A stretch of 64,000 nt of DNA, taken from contig CM019701.1 of the NCBI GenBank assembly GCA_009760885.1, forward strand, positions 19,460,630 through 19,524,629. Reading direction: 5' to 3'. The stretch is from Achatina immaculata (lineage: Eukaryota; Mollusca; Gastropoda; Stylommatophora; Achatinidae). Position numbers and translations under genes: made by a program. Shown in pieces: positions 23,421-34,609 of this stretch. A model generated the notes under the pieces. The model made no database searches, had not been told where the DNA came from, and was given only the letters and a program-made list of their open reading frames with translations. Position 1 is the first letter of the stretch, and each line of letters begins with the position of its first letter.

Positions 23421-24560
23421 TCCCCAGGGAGCCACCTACCTCCCTGTTTGAGAACCACTGTGCTAGATGATTTTGTTATTCCACTCAGATTAGACAATAG
23501 CTTCTATATAGTGGGGCAGGGTCTATCTATGCTTATCGGATGGTGACGATAATAACAAACGGTGATGTCGCGTCTGTTGTGCCTATAAGATATTTGATCT
23601 TAGAATGTCGTGAGGCTCAGCTGTAAGGCACAGACCGAGCTCTCCACTACAAGTGATAATAATAACAATAATAACAAAGTGTGGTTCGCTGTCCAGGAAT
23701 GTCAAGTTTAATGAACGATAATATCAGCAGAGACTCTAGCGCGATTATCAAAAACAGTAAATGTATCAAGCGACAGTGGGCAATCGTGAGAAAAAAACAA
23801 TACACAGCCAAGGCAACACTCATACAGCGTCTTCTAATCCAGGGCAAGTTTCCAGTAAGGGAAGTACATTGAGTAGCTTGTGCAGTTGGCGAATGGCGGC
23901 ATTTTTAATCATCAAATAGTCAACCGCTAGCTCTCCTCAGAAATAATCGGAATACAGTTTATTGCGATCATTCATACACAGGGTCTTGCCTCCTCACTCA
24001 CCGAGCACACTCGATGACCCGAGCTAAACGGAGGAAGCCCTTATTCTATCAACAAAACAAACTCCTCAAGAAAAAAGAAAACTAACCTTGATAACAAGTA
24101 GCCTCAAGCCGTCATACTCTCTCTCTCTCTCTCTCTCATGCCATGACTCACCAGCCACCGAGTTCTGTTCTAAAAGAACATAATTCTAAACATAATTTGT
24201 TAGATCTTGTATCTTATTAAAAATCATCTTAGTAAATATGCCAGAGTGGAATTTCAGAAGAACTCCATTGAAAATGTATTTGTCTGTGTGTGGGTGTGTG
24301 TATGTACATGTGTGTGAGCTATCTTGTTCGATCAGTTACCTCTTATGTACTTCATTATCCTATATTTGTGAATGTAATATTTTCATATTGCACTCTTAGA
24401 TATAAAGTTTTTTTTTCATGTAATCTGTATGCTTATATTTGACAAAATTTCATCTTGCATTATCTATACACACACATGTAATTTTGTATACCTTATTAAA
24501 TCAAGTGTGTGGGAAGCATGAAATATGGGGTGATAAAGGGCAGAATTTAAGACGGGCCTG
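23421..24560. other. unassigned intronic sequence
   Basis: No exon or repeat copy recognised. A CT run lies at 24118-24138. Confidence 0.4.
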
Positions 24561-24628
24561 CGCACCCAATTCTTCACCCTTTTAAAATAAAGATCATTCA
24601 TTCATTCACACACACACACACACACAAA
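24560..24628 (+). repeat. LINE-like 3' tail plus (CA)n
   Basis: CCCTTTTAAAATAAAGATCA followed by (TTCA)n and a (CA)n run. The complement of 44127-44155 has the same design (CCCTTTTGAAATAAAGATCA then ATCA units), so both may be 3' ends of one element family. Confidence 0.45.
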
Positions 24629-24704
24629 ACCCCTAATCATGCGGTCGGCAGAAAACGGCTCGCAAGAAACACGTCTTAATCAAACAACACATTCATGGCC
24701 AACC

Positions 24705-24925
24705 TACAGCAGATCCTGCGTCACAGAATACTGAAGTCCTGCGTCACAGAATACTGAATTCCTGCGTCACAGATTACTGAAGTCCTGCGTCACAGAGTAC
24801 TGAATTCCTGAGTCATAGAATACTGAATTCCTGAGTCATAGAATACTGAATTCCTGAGTCATAGAATACTCAATTCCTGAGTCATAGAATACTGAATTCC
24901 TGAGTCATAGAATACTGAATTCAAA
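24705..24925. repeat. 23-bp minisatellite, ~9 copies
   Basis: The unit GAATTCCTGAGTCATAGAAT plus ACT; the left copies carry CTGCGTCACAG instead of CTGAGTCATAG, so two variants form separate blocks. Confidence 0.93.
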
Positions 24926-25084
24926 TCACTGCTGTTGTTCAGTGGTAGAACTAATGATACTACGCCTTCTCACGGAACATTGTATGTACATCTCACAAAA
25001 TAAACTCACCAAATGATCAACGGAAAAGCCCCAGAGTGTACCTGTACCACCTTCGCAGCGAGGTGCCAAAACTCCATCACATGT

Positions 25085-25280
25085 AACGTTATATAAGAGC
25101 ATTAAACAGCTCAAATTACCGGCGGAACAGACACGAATACAAACAAACTGGCAACAGAAAACGTACGCCCGTGTTTCACTCACAAGAAGACGATACATGG
25201 AGACATTATCTTGTCTCTCTTCGGTTATAAATTGTCATTTTTCTAGCACACAACCGCTCGGTCTGAGAGCCTTTCTTAAG
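25085..25280 (+). repeat. dispersed repeat family P, copy 1 left part
   Basis: Matches 46020-46110, for example AACACAAACA/ACTGGCAACAGAAA text. It is split from its continuation (25693-25860) by a LINE B insertion flanked by TCTTAAG (25274-25280 and 25693-25699). Confidence 0.5.
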
Positions 25281-25530
25281 TATCTTCATCATCATCATCA
25301 TCAGCATCATCATCATATGCCGTGCCGACTGGCGTTGGCTATTATACTTCACCAGAGTACACGATCCTTCATGCAGGCCATTAGCTCAGTTGGTGATCTC
25401 CTCTCACACCATCTCGTCAGACTGTCCAATATCATTTCTCTTGGTCTTCCTCTTGATCTTCTTCCTTCTATTTTTCCTGTTCTTATAATATTTTCAATGC
25501 CCCCTCTTCTCATTGCATGCACTATGAAAG

Positions 25531-25574
<44 letters not shown>

Positions 25575-25692
25575 TCTTTTACACAATTTTTTTTCTATCT
25601 CCAAATCTTCTCAAGCATTCTCCATTAGTTATTTTTGCTATCTAGAGGATTCGCAATATTCTTCAAATAAACCACATTTCTGCTGCTTCCAA
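25281..25692 (-). mobile_element. LINE family B 3' end, copy 1
   Basis: Starts with (ATC)n, then TGCCGTGCCGACTGGCGTTG. The - strand encodes the ORF2 tail, with ERSPTEL-like and RRSRGRPRE-like text. A (CT)n expansion (25536-25568) replaces a TCTCTCTC stretch present in other copies. Target duplication TCTTAAG on both sides. Confidence 0.9.
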
Positions 25693-25860
25693 TCTTAAGC
25701 GTAAATACCTTACAAACACTAAGTTCAAATATTTTTCCCTTACAATTCTCGTGCCACTGAGTTTGAGTTCGAGGTCCGTGGAGAAAGTAATAACTATAAA
25801 CTTCTCTAGGCTTCTCGAGTCAGGGGAGATTAGCTCAGCTGACTTTAAAAAAATAACTTA
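25693..25860 (+). repeat. dispersed repeat family P, copy 1 right part
   Basis: AAACTTCTCTAGGCTTCTCG and AGTCAGGGGAGATTAGCTC match 46325-46375. Confidence 0.5.
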
Positions 25861-26760
25861 AATCTTAAAAGTAAAAATAACACACACACGCACAAAATAT
25901 ACTGCTACAGAAATAGAGCGGGATGAAGCTCAAGATGTCTGGTACAGGGAGGAAAGACTAAAGAATAAAGTTCAACCTAAAACTTTGAAAGATAAAACAT
26001 AATGATTCCTATTGTAATTTCGCTGAACGTGCTTTTTCAGAATCTGAAAATCAATGACTCTGAAGATCAATGACTCTGGTTCTGAGAATTTATATCCTTT
26101 TTTTTTTAAATAACACCGAACTGAAAGTTTTTTTTATTCAATAACGAATGTAACCGTATTTTATGGTTTATAGCGTCCAAAATACAGTATTTGCTACTTC
26201 CCGTAAATCTCACATTTTGAAAGCAGTATAAACAAGAAAATCATAGTAATTACAGTAAGTTTTGCCAAGTTCCTTTCTAAGATAGACTGATGGTTTTAAT
26301 TTTTTTTTTTTAAACAGTCTAAAGTTTCATCGGACTCTTTAAAATTTAAATATCCGTTCTCTAAAATCTGCATCAGCTGCGCCTTCTTCTATCGCATCAG
26401 AATATCCCGTATTTCGAATATCTCATTAGCCTTCGCCCTAATTATTATTATTTTTTGTTTGCATTTACAGAAACTATCTCTGTTACATAACAAACATTGC
26501 CCCATAGACACGCATAGGCTTTCTCTCGCTTATGGAAATTAATTAATAGAAAAAAAAAACGAACTGTCAGAAATAACATGTCCCGTCGAGTTTCCGCTCA
26601 TACACTGGGACTGACAGCATCAAGATCATGTTTTGTCGTTGGACGACGTGGAAAAAGTACTCTGTGGAGCAGAAGTGTAGCATGCATCAAGCCTGTAAGA
26701 TGTTTCTGCTAGAAGGCATAACTTAGGGACTCGCGTAACGTTCTAAAAATTGTGATATAC
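25861..26760. other. unassigned AT-rich sequence
   Basis: No gene or repeat family recognised; several A and T runs. Confidence 0.4.
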
Positions 26761-26990
26761 AGTGGGCCCTTACAAGTCGAGCACACTCCGTTCAAGGAGG
26801 CAGTTCCACTTTCAAATTGCTCGACTTTCAAACTGTTCGACTTTCGGGTGTAATTTCCTCATAAGAAAAAATGTAAACTGGATTCATCCGTTCCAGACCC
26901 CCCCCCCCCAAAAAAAAAAAAACTTACCCATTATAAAACATTTTAAGGTCAAATGTTGGTTATTTAAACCTGTATAATAATGCTAATGCC

Positions 26991-27351
26991 TAAGGAAAAT
27001 ACTCGGCATCAAGTGGAACGAATTCAAGAACAACGCAGAGATAAGACAGATGAGCGAACAACAACCAGTCTCATGGGTGATCAGGAAGAGGAGATGGACA
27101 TATGTTGGTCACATGATGAGAAGAAATGATCAGAGAATCTCAAAACAAGCTATCAACACAAGAGGCCAAAGAAAAAGAGGCAGACCGCGTGAAACTCTGA
27201 AGAGGACATTATTAAGGGAGGCCAAATTAACAGGCATAAACTCCCTTGATGAGGTCGAAAGACTCGCAGAAGACAGGAAAAATTGGCGAACTACCTTGCG
27301 AGCCCTATGTGACGTTTAACGGCACGGGAAGGATATAAGAGATAAGATAAG
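26991..27351 (+). mobile_element. LINE family J 3' end, copy 1
   Basis: Encodes MSEQQPVSWVIRKRRWTYVG, HMMRRNDQRISKQAI and GQRKRGRPRETLKRTL, ending ALCDV then a stop and a (GATAA)n-like tail. Flanked by AATAATGCTAATGCC (26976-26990) and AATAATACTAATGCC (27352-27366), a 15-bp target duplication with one mismatch. Confidence 0.9.
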
Positions 27352-27549
27352 AATAATACTAATGCCCATCAAACCATACATTAACACTATAAAATTGTTA
27401 ATAATAACAATACCTTACATTTGTTCAAACCATCAGAATTTCTACTTCTTTCACCACTGGGGACCTTTCACTGTTAAGGGAATTTTACCCCTTTCGCCAC
27501 ATTGGCCACTTTAATGGCTTCCTTTTTCCTTAGTATGGTCGTTATGGTA

Positions 27550-27711
27550 GACTTAGCCTCCCATATTCAAAAGTGTACTACGTGTACCACTTTCCCATTT
27601 GGCGATAAATTCCTTTGTCTTATCATGTCTGTCTTATCATGTCCACTGCATTCTTCTTCTTTGGCTTTTCAGCACTGGTAGCTTTCTTCGGTGCCATCAT
27701 GGATGTGTAAT
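27550..27711 (-). pseudogene. CENP-B-type HTH start of Tigger transposase
   Basis: The - strand reads MMAPKKATSAEKPKKKNAVD, then, after a stop and frame change, IIAKWESGTRSTLLN and a KKEAI-like remnant. The KxxIIxxWExG...STL pattern is the CENP-B/pogo DNA-binding helix-turn-helix. The DDE catalytic region is absent, so this is a fragment. The link to Tigger rests on the motif plus the CAGTGG-type ends. Confidence 0.6.
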
Positions 27712-27983
27712 TTTAAAGATATAATGAAAAACAACAAAATCCAGAGAAATCGCACTAAAAATACACTTGGGGAAAACACACGCTGGATTTAGTTGATGCT
27801 CTCTGAACCGAAGTCACGTGAGAAGTGACCACGTGATTCTTTGTTTTCGTTCGGACGGCAGCGTTTCTTTTGGTTCACTAGCCAATTTTTGTTCGAGTTT
27901 CAAACCTGACTTCCTTCGAATTTTTGTGCTGGAGTTTCAAGTTGTTCTAGTATTAAACCGTTCGACTTTCGGGAGGGTCAGCT

Positions 27984-28130
27984 GTCTGGTAATGTAGCTT
28001 CTGTTCTGAGTGTTTCCCTTGCTCTTATTATGGAAGCCTTATTTGTCTCAACTGTATTGTAATGTAGCTTCTGTTTTGAGTGTTTCCCTTGCTCTTATTA
28101 TGGAAGACTTATTTGTCTGTGAAGATGTTG
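27984..28130. repeat. short tandem duplication, ~75 bp
   Basis: AATGTAGCTTCTGTTCTGAG and TGTTTCCCTTGCTCTTATTA, ATGGAAG... TTATTTGTCT occur twice (about 27992 and 28060). Confidence 0.75.
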
Positions 28131-28289
28131 ATGGCATCTAATGGTGCACCGAATAACCTGTAACAACTGCATCATGTCTGATGGTAAAAATGATACCATG
28201 ATTTCAGCGCCGTCAAGAGTGGATCTAATAACAATATTCTCAACACACCACAAGCAACTCATAAGCCCCGAACGTGTTTTTGGGATGTA

Positions 28290-28870
28290 ATGTTTCAAAA
28301 GACCGGCATACCATGTTCCCTTAGACCAGTGTATAGTGTTTCCGTAGATCAATATATAATGTTTCAATAGATTAATGTATAGTGTTTCAATAGACTAGAA
28401 TACTTGTATAATGTTTTAATAGACTAGTGTATAATGTTTCAGTAGACTAGAATACTTGTATAATGTTTCAATAGACATGTATATAATGTTTCAATAGACT
28501 AGTGTATAATGTTTCAATTGACTAGTGTATAATGTTTCAATAGACTAGTTTATAATGTTTCAATAGACTAGTATATAATGTTTCAATAGACTAGTATATA
28601 ATGTTTCAATAGACTCGTGTATAATGTTTCAGTAGACTAGGGTATAATGTTTCCGTTGCCAATATATAATGTTCCAAAAGAGCAGCTTATGGTTTCAGTA
28701 GACCAGTATACACGTATGTTTCGATAGATCAATATGCAATGTTTCAGTAAAACAGGGTTATTATGTTTCAACAGACCAGGGTATGAGTTTCAACAGACCA
28801 GAGTATATCATGTTTCAATAGACCAGAATATCATATTTCAATAGATCAGGCTATTATGTTTCAATAGACC
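28290..28870. repeat. 23-bp minisatellite, ~22 copies
   Basis: The unit is near TATAATGTTTCAATAGACTAG plus TG. Central copies (28430-28640) are regular; both edges decay, with inserted bases and ACCAG variants. Confidence 0.9.
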
Positions 28871-29519
28871 TTATTTTCGTGGCATCTTGCAACATATTAC
28901 TACTAAGAATAATAAACAGTTCAGATTGTAACAAGCATTGCCTCCTTGAATTTGACAATTGTCGGTAGCCTTTTTCCTTACATTTCCTTTTTTTCTATGT
29001 GCATTAAAACTTAACACAACTTTCAACTTCCAACGATAGCGCGAGCTGTGTTATTTTAGTGCCACTTACAATTTGCTCAATCAGGGGCGTCTCTATCACT
29101 GTGATATTAATGGGGAAATATTCAGATTCTTTCATGGGGAGATCTGTTGATAGCAGCAAATAAACTGATTCTCTTGGCATATCTCAGCTTAATCATCCCT
29201 GCCACACTTTCTCAGACACTCGTATAGCTCTCGCTCTGCTGATTTTCTTCAGAATCTTTGCTGACAGACCGTATTCCAGTCAAATGGCGCAATCATTTCA
29301 CCCTGTGCCGTTCTGATTATTCTATGCCGTGTTGGCTCCCTCGTAGTCAGCCTCTCGACGTGACTATATCTTGCCCTCAAGGGATATCGATCGGTTACCA
29401 GTTCCTGTGTGAACATCTGTGGCTGGATTGTCTTATCGTTTGAGATCTTTATTTTCGCGTCTTGGTCCAATGTGGTTTCTTTTATGTTTTGTTAATATTA
29501 GTATTAATGTTTCACACCA
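28871..29519. other. unassigned sequence
   Basis: No gene supported. An ORF at 29249-29470 (-) contains YPLRARYSHVERLTTREPTR but shows no known motif; it could be a worn transposon fragment. Confidence 0.35.
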
Positions 29520-29550
29520 CGTTACATCTGTCTATCTATCTATCTAGCTC

Positions 29551-29629
<79 letters not shown>

Positions 29630-29800
29630 GTCTGTCTGTATGTCCGTCCCTCCGCCCGTCCGTCCGTCCGTCTGTCTGTCTGTCCGTCCGCCTGTCCGTC
29701 TGTCCATCCGTCCGTATGTCTGTCTGCCTGCCTGTCTATATTTCTGTCTGTCTAACTCTCTATCTGTTTGCCTCTCAGTTTGTCTGTCTATACATAATTG
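29520..29800. repeat. (TCTA)n / (TCYG)n microsatellite
   Basis: About 28 TCTA units, then a degenerate TCTG/TCCG/TGCC stretch to near 29790. It ends ~90 bp before the LTR-like element. Confidence 0.95.
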
Positions 29801-29886
29801 ATACAATTATTCTGTTTTCAAAATGTATGTCAGAAACGTCCCAGTCTCTATATTTATATCTCTAACATTCCTTGAAGACTAATTCA

Positions 29887-30729
29887 TATGGCATGCCCTT
29901 GTAAGTAATGATGATTGTTGTTATTATTATTATTAATGAATATGGTTATGAAAATATACTGTAAACAAAATAGTAACATCGAATAGCGACAGAGAAAAGT
30001 AGGTAGAAAAAGGAAGAGAAAGGTATAAAACTTCCATGACACTAGAACAAGACGCGGGCAAAAGTAAACAGTGGAAAGAGTGAACAGAAAAAGACGAGAC
30101 TCAGTGACGCTGAGATATAGGAAATACAAAGGAAGGACGCCAGAAAGTAGGATGGTCCAGTGATAACAAAGCGGTGACTGAACGTTGACACATGTAAACA
30201 AAATAGAAAAAAACGAGTAGAAAAGGCAGACACAATGAAAAGCGAGGACACAATAAAACCTCCGACACGAAAGAGCAAGATAATGACTTATGTAAATAAC
30301 AATTGTATAAACGAAACTATACTATCTTGTTATATGGAAGTGAATCATGGACAGTAGGCAAGTCTGCACAAAAATCATTGGAAGCAGCAGAAATGTGGTT
30401 TATTAGAAGAATGTTGCGAATCCCCTGGACAGCAAAAATAACTAATGAAGAATGTATGAGAAGAGCTTGAGAGACAAAAAAAACCTTGTCAGAAAGATAA
30501 GATAGAGAGACAATGTACTTTCATAGGACATGCAATGAGAAGAGGGGGCATTGAAAATATTATAACAGGAAAAATAGAAGGAAGAAGATCAAGAGGAAGA
30601 CCAAGAGAAATGATACTGGACAGTCTGACGGGATGGTGTGAGAGGAGATCACCAACTGAATTGATGGCCTGCATGAAGGATCGGGTACTCTGGAGAAGCA
30701 TAATAGCCAACGTCAGTCGGCACGGCACC

Positions 30730-30790
<61 letters not shown>

Positions 30791-31822
30791 AGACGAAACT
30801 GACGCAGACTGACTCGCGTTAGGACGCAATTGCACACAGTTTTTAAATAAAGGAGTGACAAACCCGGCCAGCTGACCAATTAAATATTTTGAGGCATGGC
30901 CTATTGGACAACTGACTTACGAGAGATACGTCACGGGGCAGTTTGAATGACGGACAATTAGAACCCTCTTGGGAACCAGTGGACATTTGAAGGGTGGAGC
31001 CAAAATACTTATTGGTTAATCCATCAAGCTGGACTTGATGATGAAAAGGTGAGCGGAGAGACAGGAGAAGACCAAGAAGTACGGAAGTAGAAGAGAGAAG
31101 ATAAGAATAGGGAGATCGTCAGAACACCGTTGGTCCGGCAAGTAGCGACTGACCAGAACTGCAAGAAGGATGGTCAGTGCACGTGGACAGTCAAGAGTGA
31201 AGAAAGAAGGTCCGACCAGAACAGCTGAGAAGCCATCGGATGAGAGATAAGAACAGAAGTCCAGAGAAGAGGCAAATAGACTTTGCTCGTTAGTAAAACT
31301 GCGATTGAGACACGGCAGAGGAAGACCGTCAGAAGAAATCAGAAGACAGACAAGAGAAGAAAGAGGACGAGACGATATAAAATCAGAAGTAGTGTTAGAC
31401 GGAAGATGGTTTTCAAGTGATTCATGTGATTAAGAAGAATTGACACTTTTGAAACTTCGAGTTCATTGATTTTAGACAAGAAACTAGTTGACCACGTGTA
31501 GCACAACTGATATAATACTGACATAGGAAATGTTCTCATATCAAGTGTAGTATATTGTTAATTTGAATGCTGTATGTAGTTTGATATTGTGAACAAATGA
31601 TTAAGTGATCCAATTCAAGTGATGTTATCAACTATACATCTTGATCTTATTTGTCAGAATTAAATGAATTCTGTAGAGAACATTTCATCGGACTGACTCT
31701 GATTAGTGAAGTGTAATATTTGTTAAACCTGTGATGTGTCAATCAAAGAGCATCTTTAAGCTTCAGTTCTATAATGCGGAACTATTCAGAAGAATATGAT
31801 TCTCACAATCTTCATTGTTACA
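29887..31822 (+). repeat. left LTR-like repeat
   Basis: About 1.45 kb once the LINE B insertion (30319-30792 plus one target copy) is set aside. It matches the right repeat at its 5' part (29890-30130, e.g. AAAATAGTAACATCGAATAG) and 3' part (31364-31822, e.g. TTAGACGGAAGATGGTTTTC). The middle (about 30130-31363) has no partner in the right repeat. A TATAAAA at 30024-30030 could be its promoter. Confidence 0.78.
30319..30792 (+). mobile_element. LINE family B 3' end, copy 2
   Basis: Starts inside the ORF2 C-terminus (LLYGSESWT-like text), then RRGGIENIITGKIEGRRSRG, and ends in about 20 GAT units. Target duplication ACGAAACT: 30311-30318 before it and 30793-30800 right after the GAT run. That makes the GAT run the true element terminus. 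Confidence 0.93.
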
Positions 31823-32330
31823 ATGGTGCACGTGGCTGTTTCCGAAATTCGGGAGGAGACAACCTGGCGTAAAAGCGAAAACAATGCCAAGTACTAACGA
31901 TCACGTGCTGATGTTATAACCAAAGGTTTTGTGATTTAGACAGACCTAGAACATTTTATCTTTCTAACGGTGGTGGTATTTAGAACTCAGACATTATCAA
32001 TATTACCAGCGGAATCAACGAGGATAGGACAACGCAAAGTACAGACGATCACGGGCTAGAACGAACTGATTTGATTTAGGCAATGAACAATTGTTTCTTT
32101 AATAATGCTGGTATACAGAGGACATTAATTAGACACTCGCAAAGAGCGACACATCAACGACGGAGGGACAGTGTATTCAGCCAAGAACAAGAGACAGTTC
32201 AGTTTTATTACTGAGATTGTTGTTGTATTTACAGTGTATATTGTTGGTTTATGTTCTCAGTAAGTGTTTTTAATGAGGAATCACTGATTATTTCATAGAG
32301 GAAGAATAATACAGAGATTTTTCAGAGAGA

Positions 32331-33084
32331 ATGTTAGAGAAAATGACACAACAGATTGCAGAAACACCTGAAATAGATATACTAAAATGGGAGATCAGAT
32401 ATCTGAGGAGAGATGTAACTAGGTTAGATAGAGAGTTGAGGCAGGAAAGAAATTGGAGAAAACATTACAGTTTTTATCCTAGAACAGACTTTAGACAGAC
32501 ACAGAACTCTTGTTATAGAAATGAGAGAGGGAACAATAAACATTTACCATAACCCTGGACATTATAGAAACAGGAGTTACCAAGACACACAAACAGCACA
32601 CAACGACAAAAGGCATAGAGCAAAATACCAGCACAATTCTTTTAAAGGAAATAATAGCAGATATACGCCACAAAATAACGAAAGGTTTGATAGGAATGTC
32701 AAGAGAGAAATAAATGCTATGGTGAGTACGAAATCAGACAAAGACAAAGATCAGACAAAGACAAAGGAAGAAATAAATATGAGACAAAGATGAATACAAA
32801 GATCAGACAAAGACAAAGGAAGAAATAAATATGAGATAAAGATGAATAAAACTAAGGTAAAATTAGTCGAGGCTAGCAGCCAGACAGTGAAGGACAAAAG
32901 AGATATGTCAACAGCTACAGACAAATTAACCAGAGACACCCATACCTCTGTGAAAGATAAAGAGTTAGTTAGGAGAGATACAAATACAGCTGATGTAGAT
33001 ACTACAGTGAATGAAAACTGTTTAATACAAACGAAGGATGTAGCCACAACCACTGTACCCAATGAGACAGATGATATTAGCTAG
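32331..33084 (+). pseudogene. gag-like ORF region of LTR element, first part
   Basis: I do not recognise the protein. The first frame (from 32331) gives MLEKMTQQIAETPEID and a charged, coiled-coil-like stretch (EIRYLRRDVTRLDRELRQER). A 1-base frame change near 32550 leads to an Asn/Arg/Tyr/His-rich part (NPGHYRNRSYQDTQ), as in nucleic-acid-binding gag tails, then a Lys/Thr/Asp-rich stretch to 33084. A TGA (32791) lies at a 52-bp tandem duplication (32746-32849). Position after a primer-site-like sequence suggests gag; no zinc knuckle is seen. Confidence 0.5.
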
Positions 33085-33098
33085 AAACAGACAGGCTC

Positions 33099-33371
33099 GT
33101 GTTAAATGACGTAGGTATGCAGTCTTATTATGTGAGCAAAGATGAAGAAAGCAATACTGTAATTATGGTTACAAGAGATAGCTCTACATGGATGGCAGAT
33201 AAAAAGACTGAAATGAATGAAGATAATGTAAAAGAATGCAATAATTGTCAGAGACACGTAGATAGTACAGGTTATACAATATGTGCTGTAACTGATATTA
33301 GCATGAGTGATGAAAGGCTGATATCAAATTATGATGATATTCCAGATGAAGATAACTTAAAACATTTATGA
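33099..33371 (+). pseudogene. unidentified ORF, LTR element middle part
   Basis: Open from 33099 (reading begins at GTG, so it is probably a continuation rather than a start). Acidic, with NNCQRHVDSTGYTICAV (a lone Cys pair) and DDIPDEDNLKHL at the end. Its stop TGA overlaps the ATG of the next frame as ATGA (33368-33371). Confidence 0.4.
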
Positions 33372-34609
33372 AAGATATTCTAAATTATGCCAGTAGGTCA
33401 CAATCACACACGACGAAGAATGAAATACTTAATAATTTACGCGTGGGCTATCCCGCATTAGATAACAAACATGGACGGATATACATAGAGGATGCATTGA
33501 AGGATCTCATTGAACATGATCCAGCGTTAACCAGATGGTCACACATATGGAAGCATCAACCTAATACTAGTTCACAGATACAGGCAGTAGGGAACCTAAA
33601 TACAACTGAGCGACACAATAATAAACACATAAAGACAAAAATCAATAAAGTACCAGTAGATAAGGTAGAGAAAATCAGAAAGACAATATCAAAAGGATTT
33701 ATTGTTATTGACAATGAAGTAGATAGAACAATGGAGAAATTGTGGAATTCTAATACACCTCATCAGTCCACATCAGAGATGTTTGTGCAGATTAATAACG
33801 TTCACTGTAAGGCAGATCTCACATACAATTATGATTTTATAGAAGAAAAATGTAAAACAAAATATGGTGAGAGAGAAAATACAGTTTCCAATGAAACCAA
33901 ACTAATAGCCAGTGTTCTTCATATCTTATATCCTTCCCGTGCCGTTAAATGTCACATAGGGCTCGCAAAGTAGTTCGCCAATTTTTCCTGTCTTCGGCGA
34001 GTCTTTCAACCTCATCAAAGGATTTTATGCCTGTTAACTTGGCCTCTCTTAATAATGTCCTCTTCAGAGTTTCACGCGGTCTGTCTCTTTTTCTTCGGCC
34101 TGTTGTGTTCCACTTGATAGCTTGTTTTGGGATTCTCTGATCATTTCTTCTCATCAAGTGACCAACATATGTCCATCTCCTTTACCTGATCACCCATGAG
34201 ACTGGTTGTTGTTCAGTCATCTGTCTTATCTCTGCAGTGTTCAGATACAGTCAAATAAAGGACGGGAAAAAGATAATGTTAAGAAAACAATAGGATGGAC
34301 TATAACAACAGCAGAGATAAAGGCAGCATTAATAAATGGTGGATGTGATGTAGACGCAGAACTTGCGAAGATTAGGTCAAATAAAACGCCTAATTGCTAT
34401 GAAACTCAGGTTAAGCAACAGTCAGATGAAGCACCAAAGATTATTGCTAGTATCAGTACATTTCCGATCACTCGGCAGACCATTCTTGCAAATCCAAATA
34501 TTCCAGAAAATGACAAACGTTTGCCATTAGAAGGTTTTGGTTATGATGGACAGGGACATTTGTTTTATCAGCATGGAAAATCACACCAATTTCCGGTCAG
34601 GATACAGTA
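33368..34609 (+). pseudogene. unidentified ORF of LTR element, split by a LINE
   Basis: Function unknown. Part one (33368-33917) starts MKDILNYASRSQSHTTKNE and includes FVQINNVHCKADL near its end, faintly like a retroviral-type protease strand, but without a DTG/DSG active site. LINE J (33918-34234) and one copy of CAGTGTTC interrupt it. Taking those 325 bp out leaves the frame open and in phase with part two (34243-34609), which includes KKTIGWTITTAEIKAALING and GFGYDGQGHLFYQHGKS. The uninterrupted ORF would be ~300 codons. After the TAG, another frame continues with a basic KYRGKGMRRNKRH tail. No similarity to RT, RNase H or integrase is seen. Confidence 0.55.
33918..34234 (-). mobile_element. 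LINE family J 3' end, copy 2
   Basis: The - strand encodes MMRRNDQRIPKQAI, RPRETLKRTLLREAKLTG and WRTTLRALCD, nearly the same as copy 1. Target duplication CAGTGTTC at 33910-33917 and 34235-34242. Confidence 0.93.

Larger units (their letters stand above)
26761..27983 (-). mobile_element. pogo/Tigger-like DNA transposon relic
   Basis: The left end CAGTGGGCCCTTACAAGTCG and the complement of the right end CAGCTGACCCTCCCGAAAGT are imperfect inverted repeats starting with CAG, each followed by repeated 'TCGA.TTTCAAA' motifs, as in Tigger-type elements. The inside keeps only the transposase N-terminus on the - strand (27550-27711). The left TA flank is visible; the right one is not. A LINE J insertion splits it. 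Confidence 0.7.

Noticed and set aside
33690..33870. Aspartic protease in the LTR element ORF
   Set aside because: FVQINNVHCKADL looks vaguely protease-like, but the DTG or DSG active site is missing, so I did not call it.
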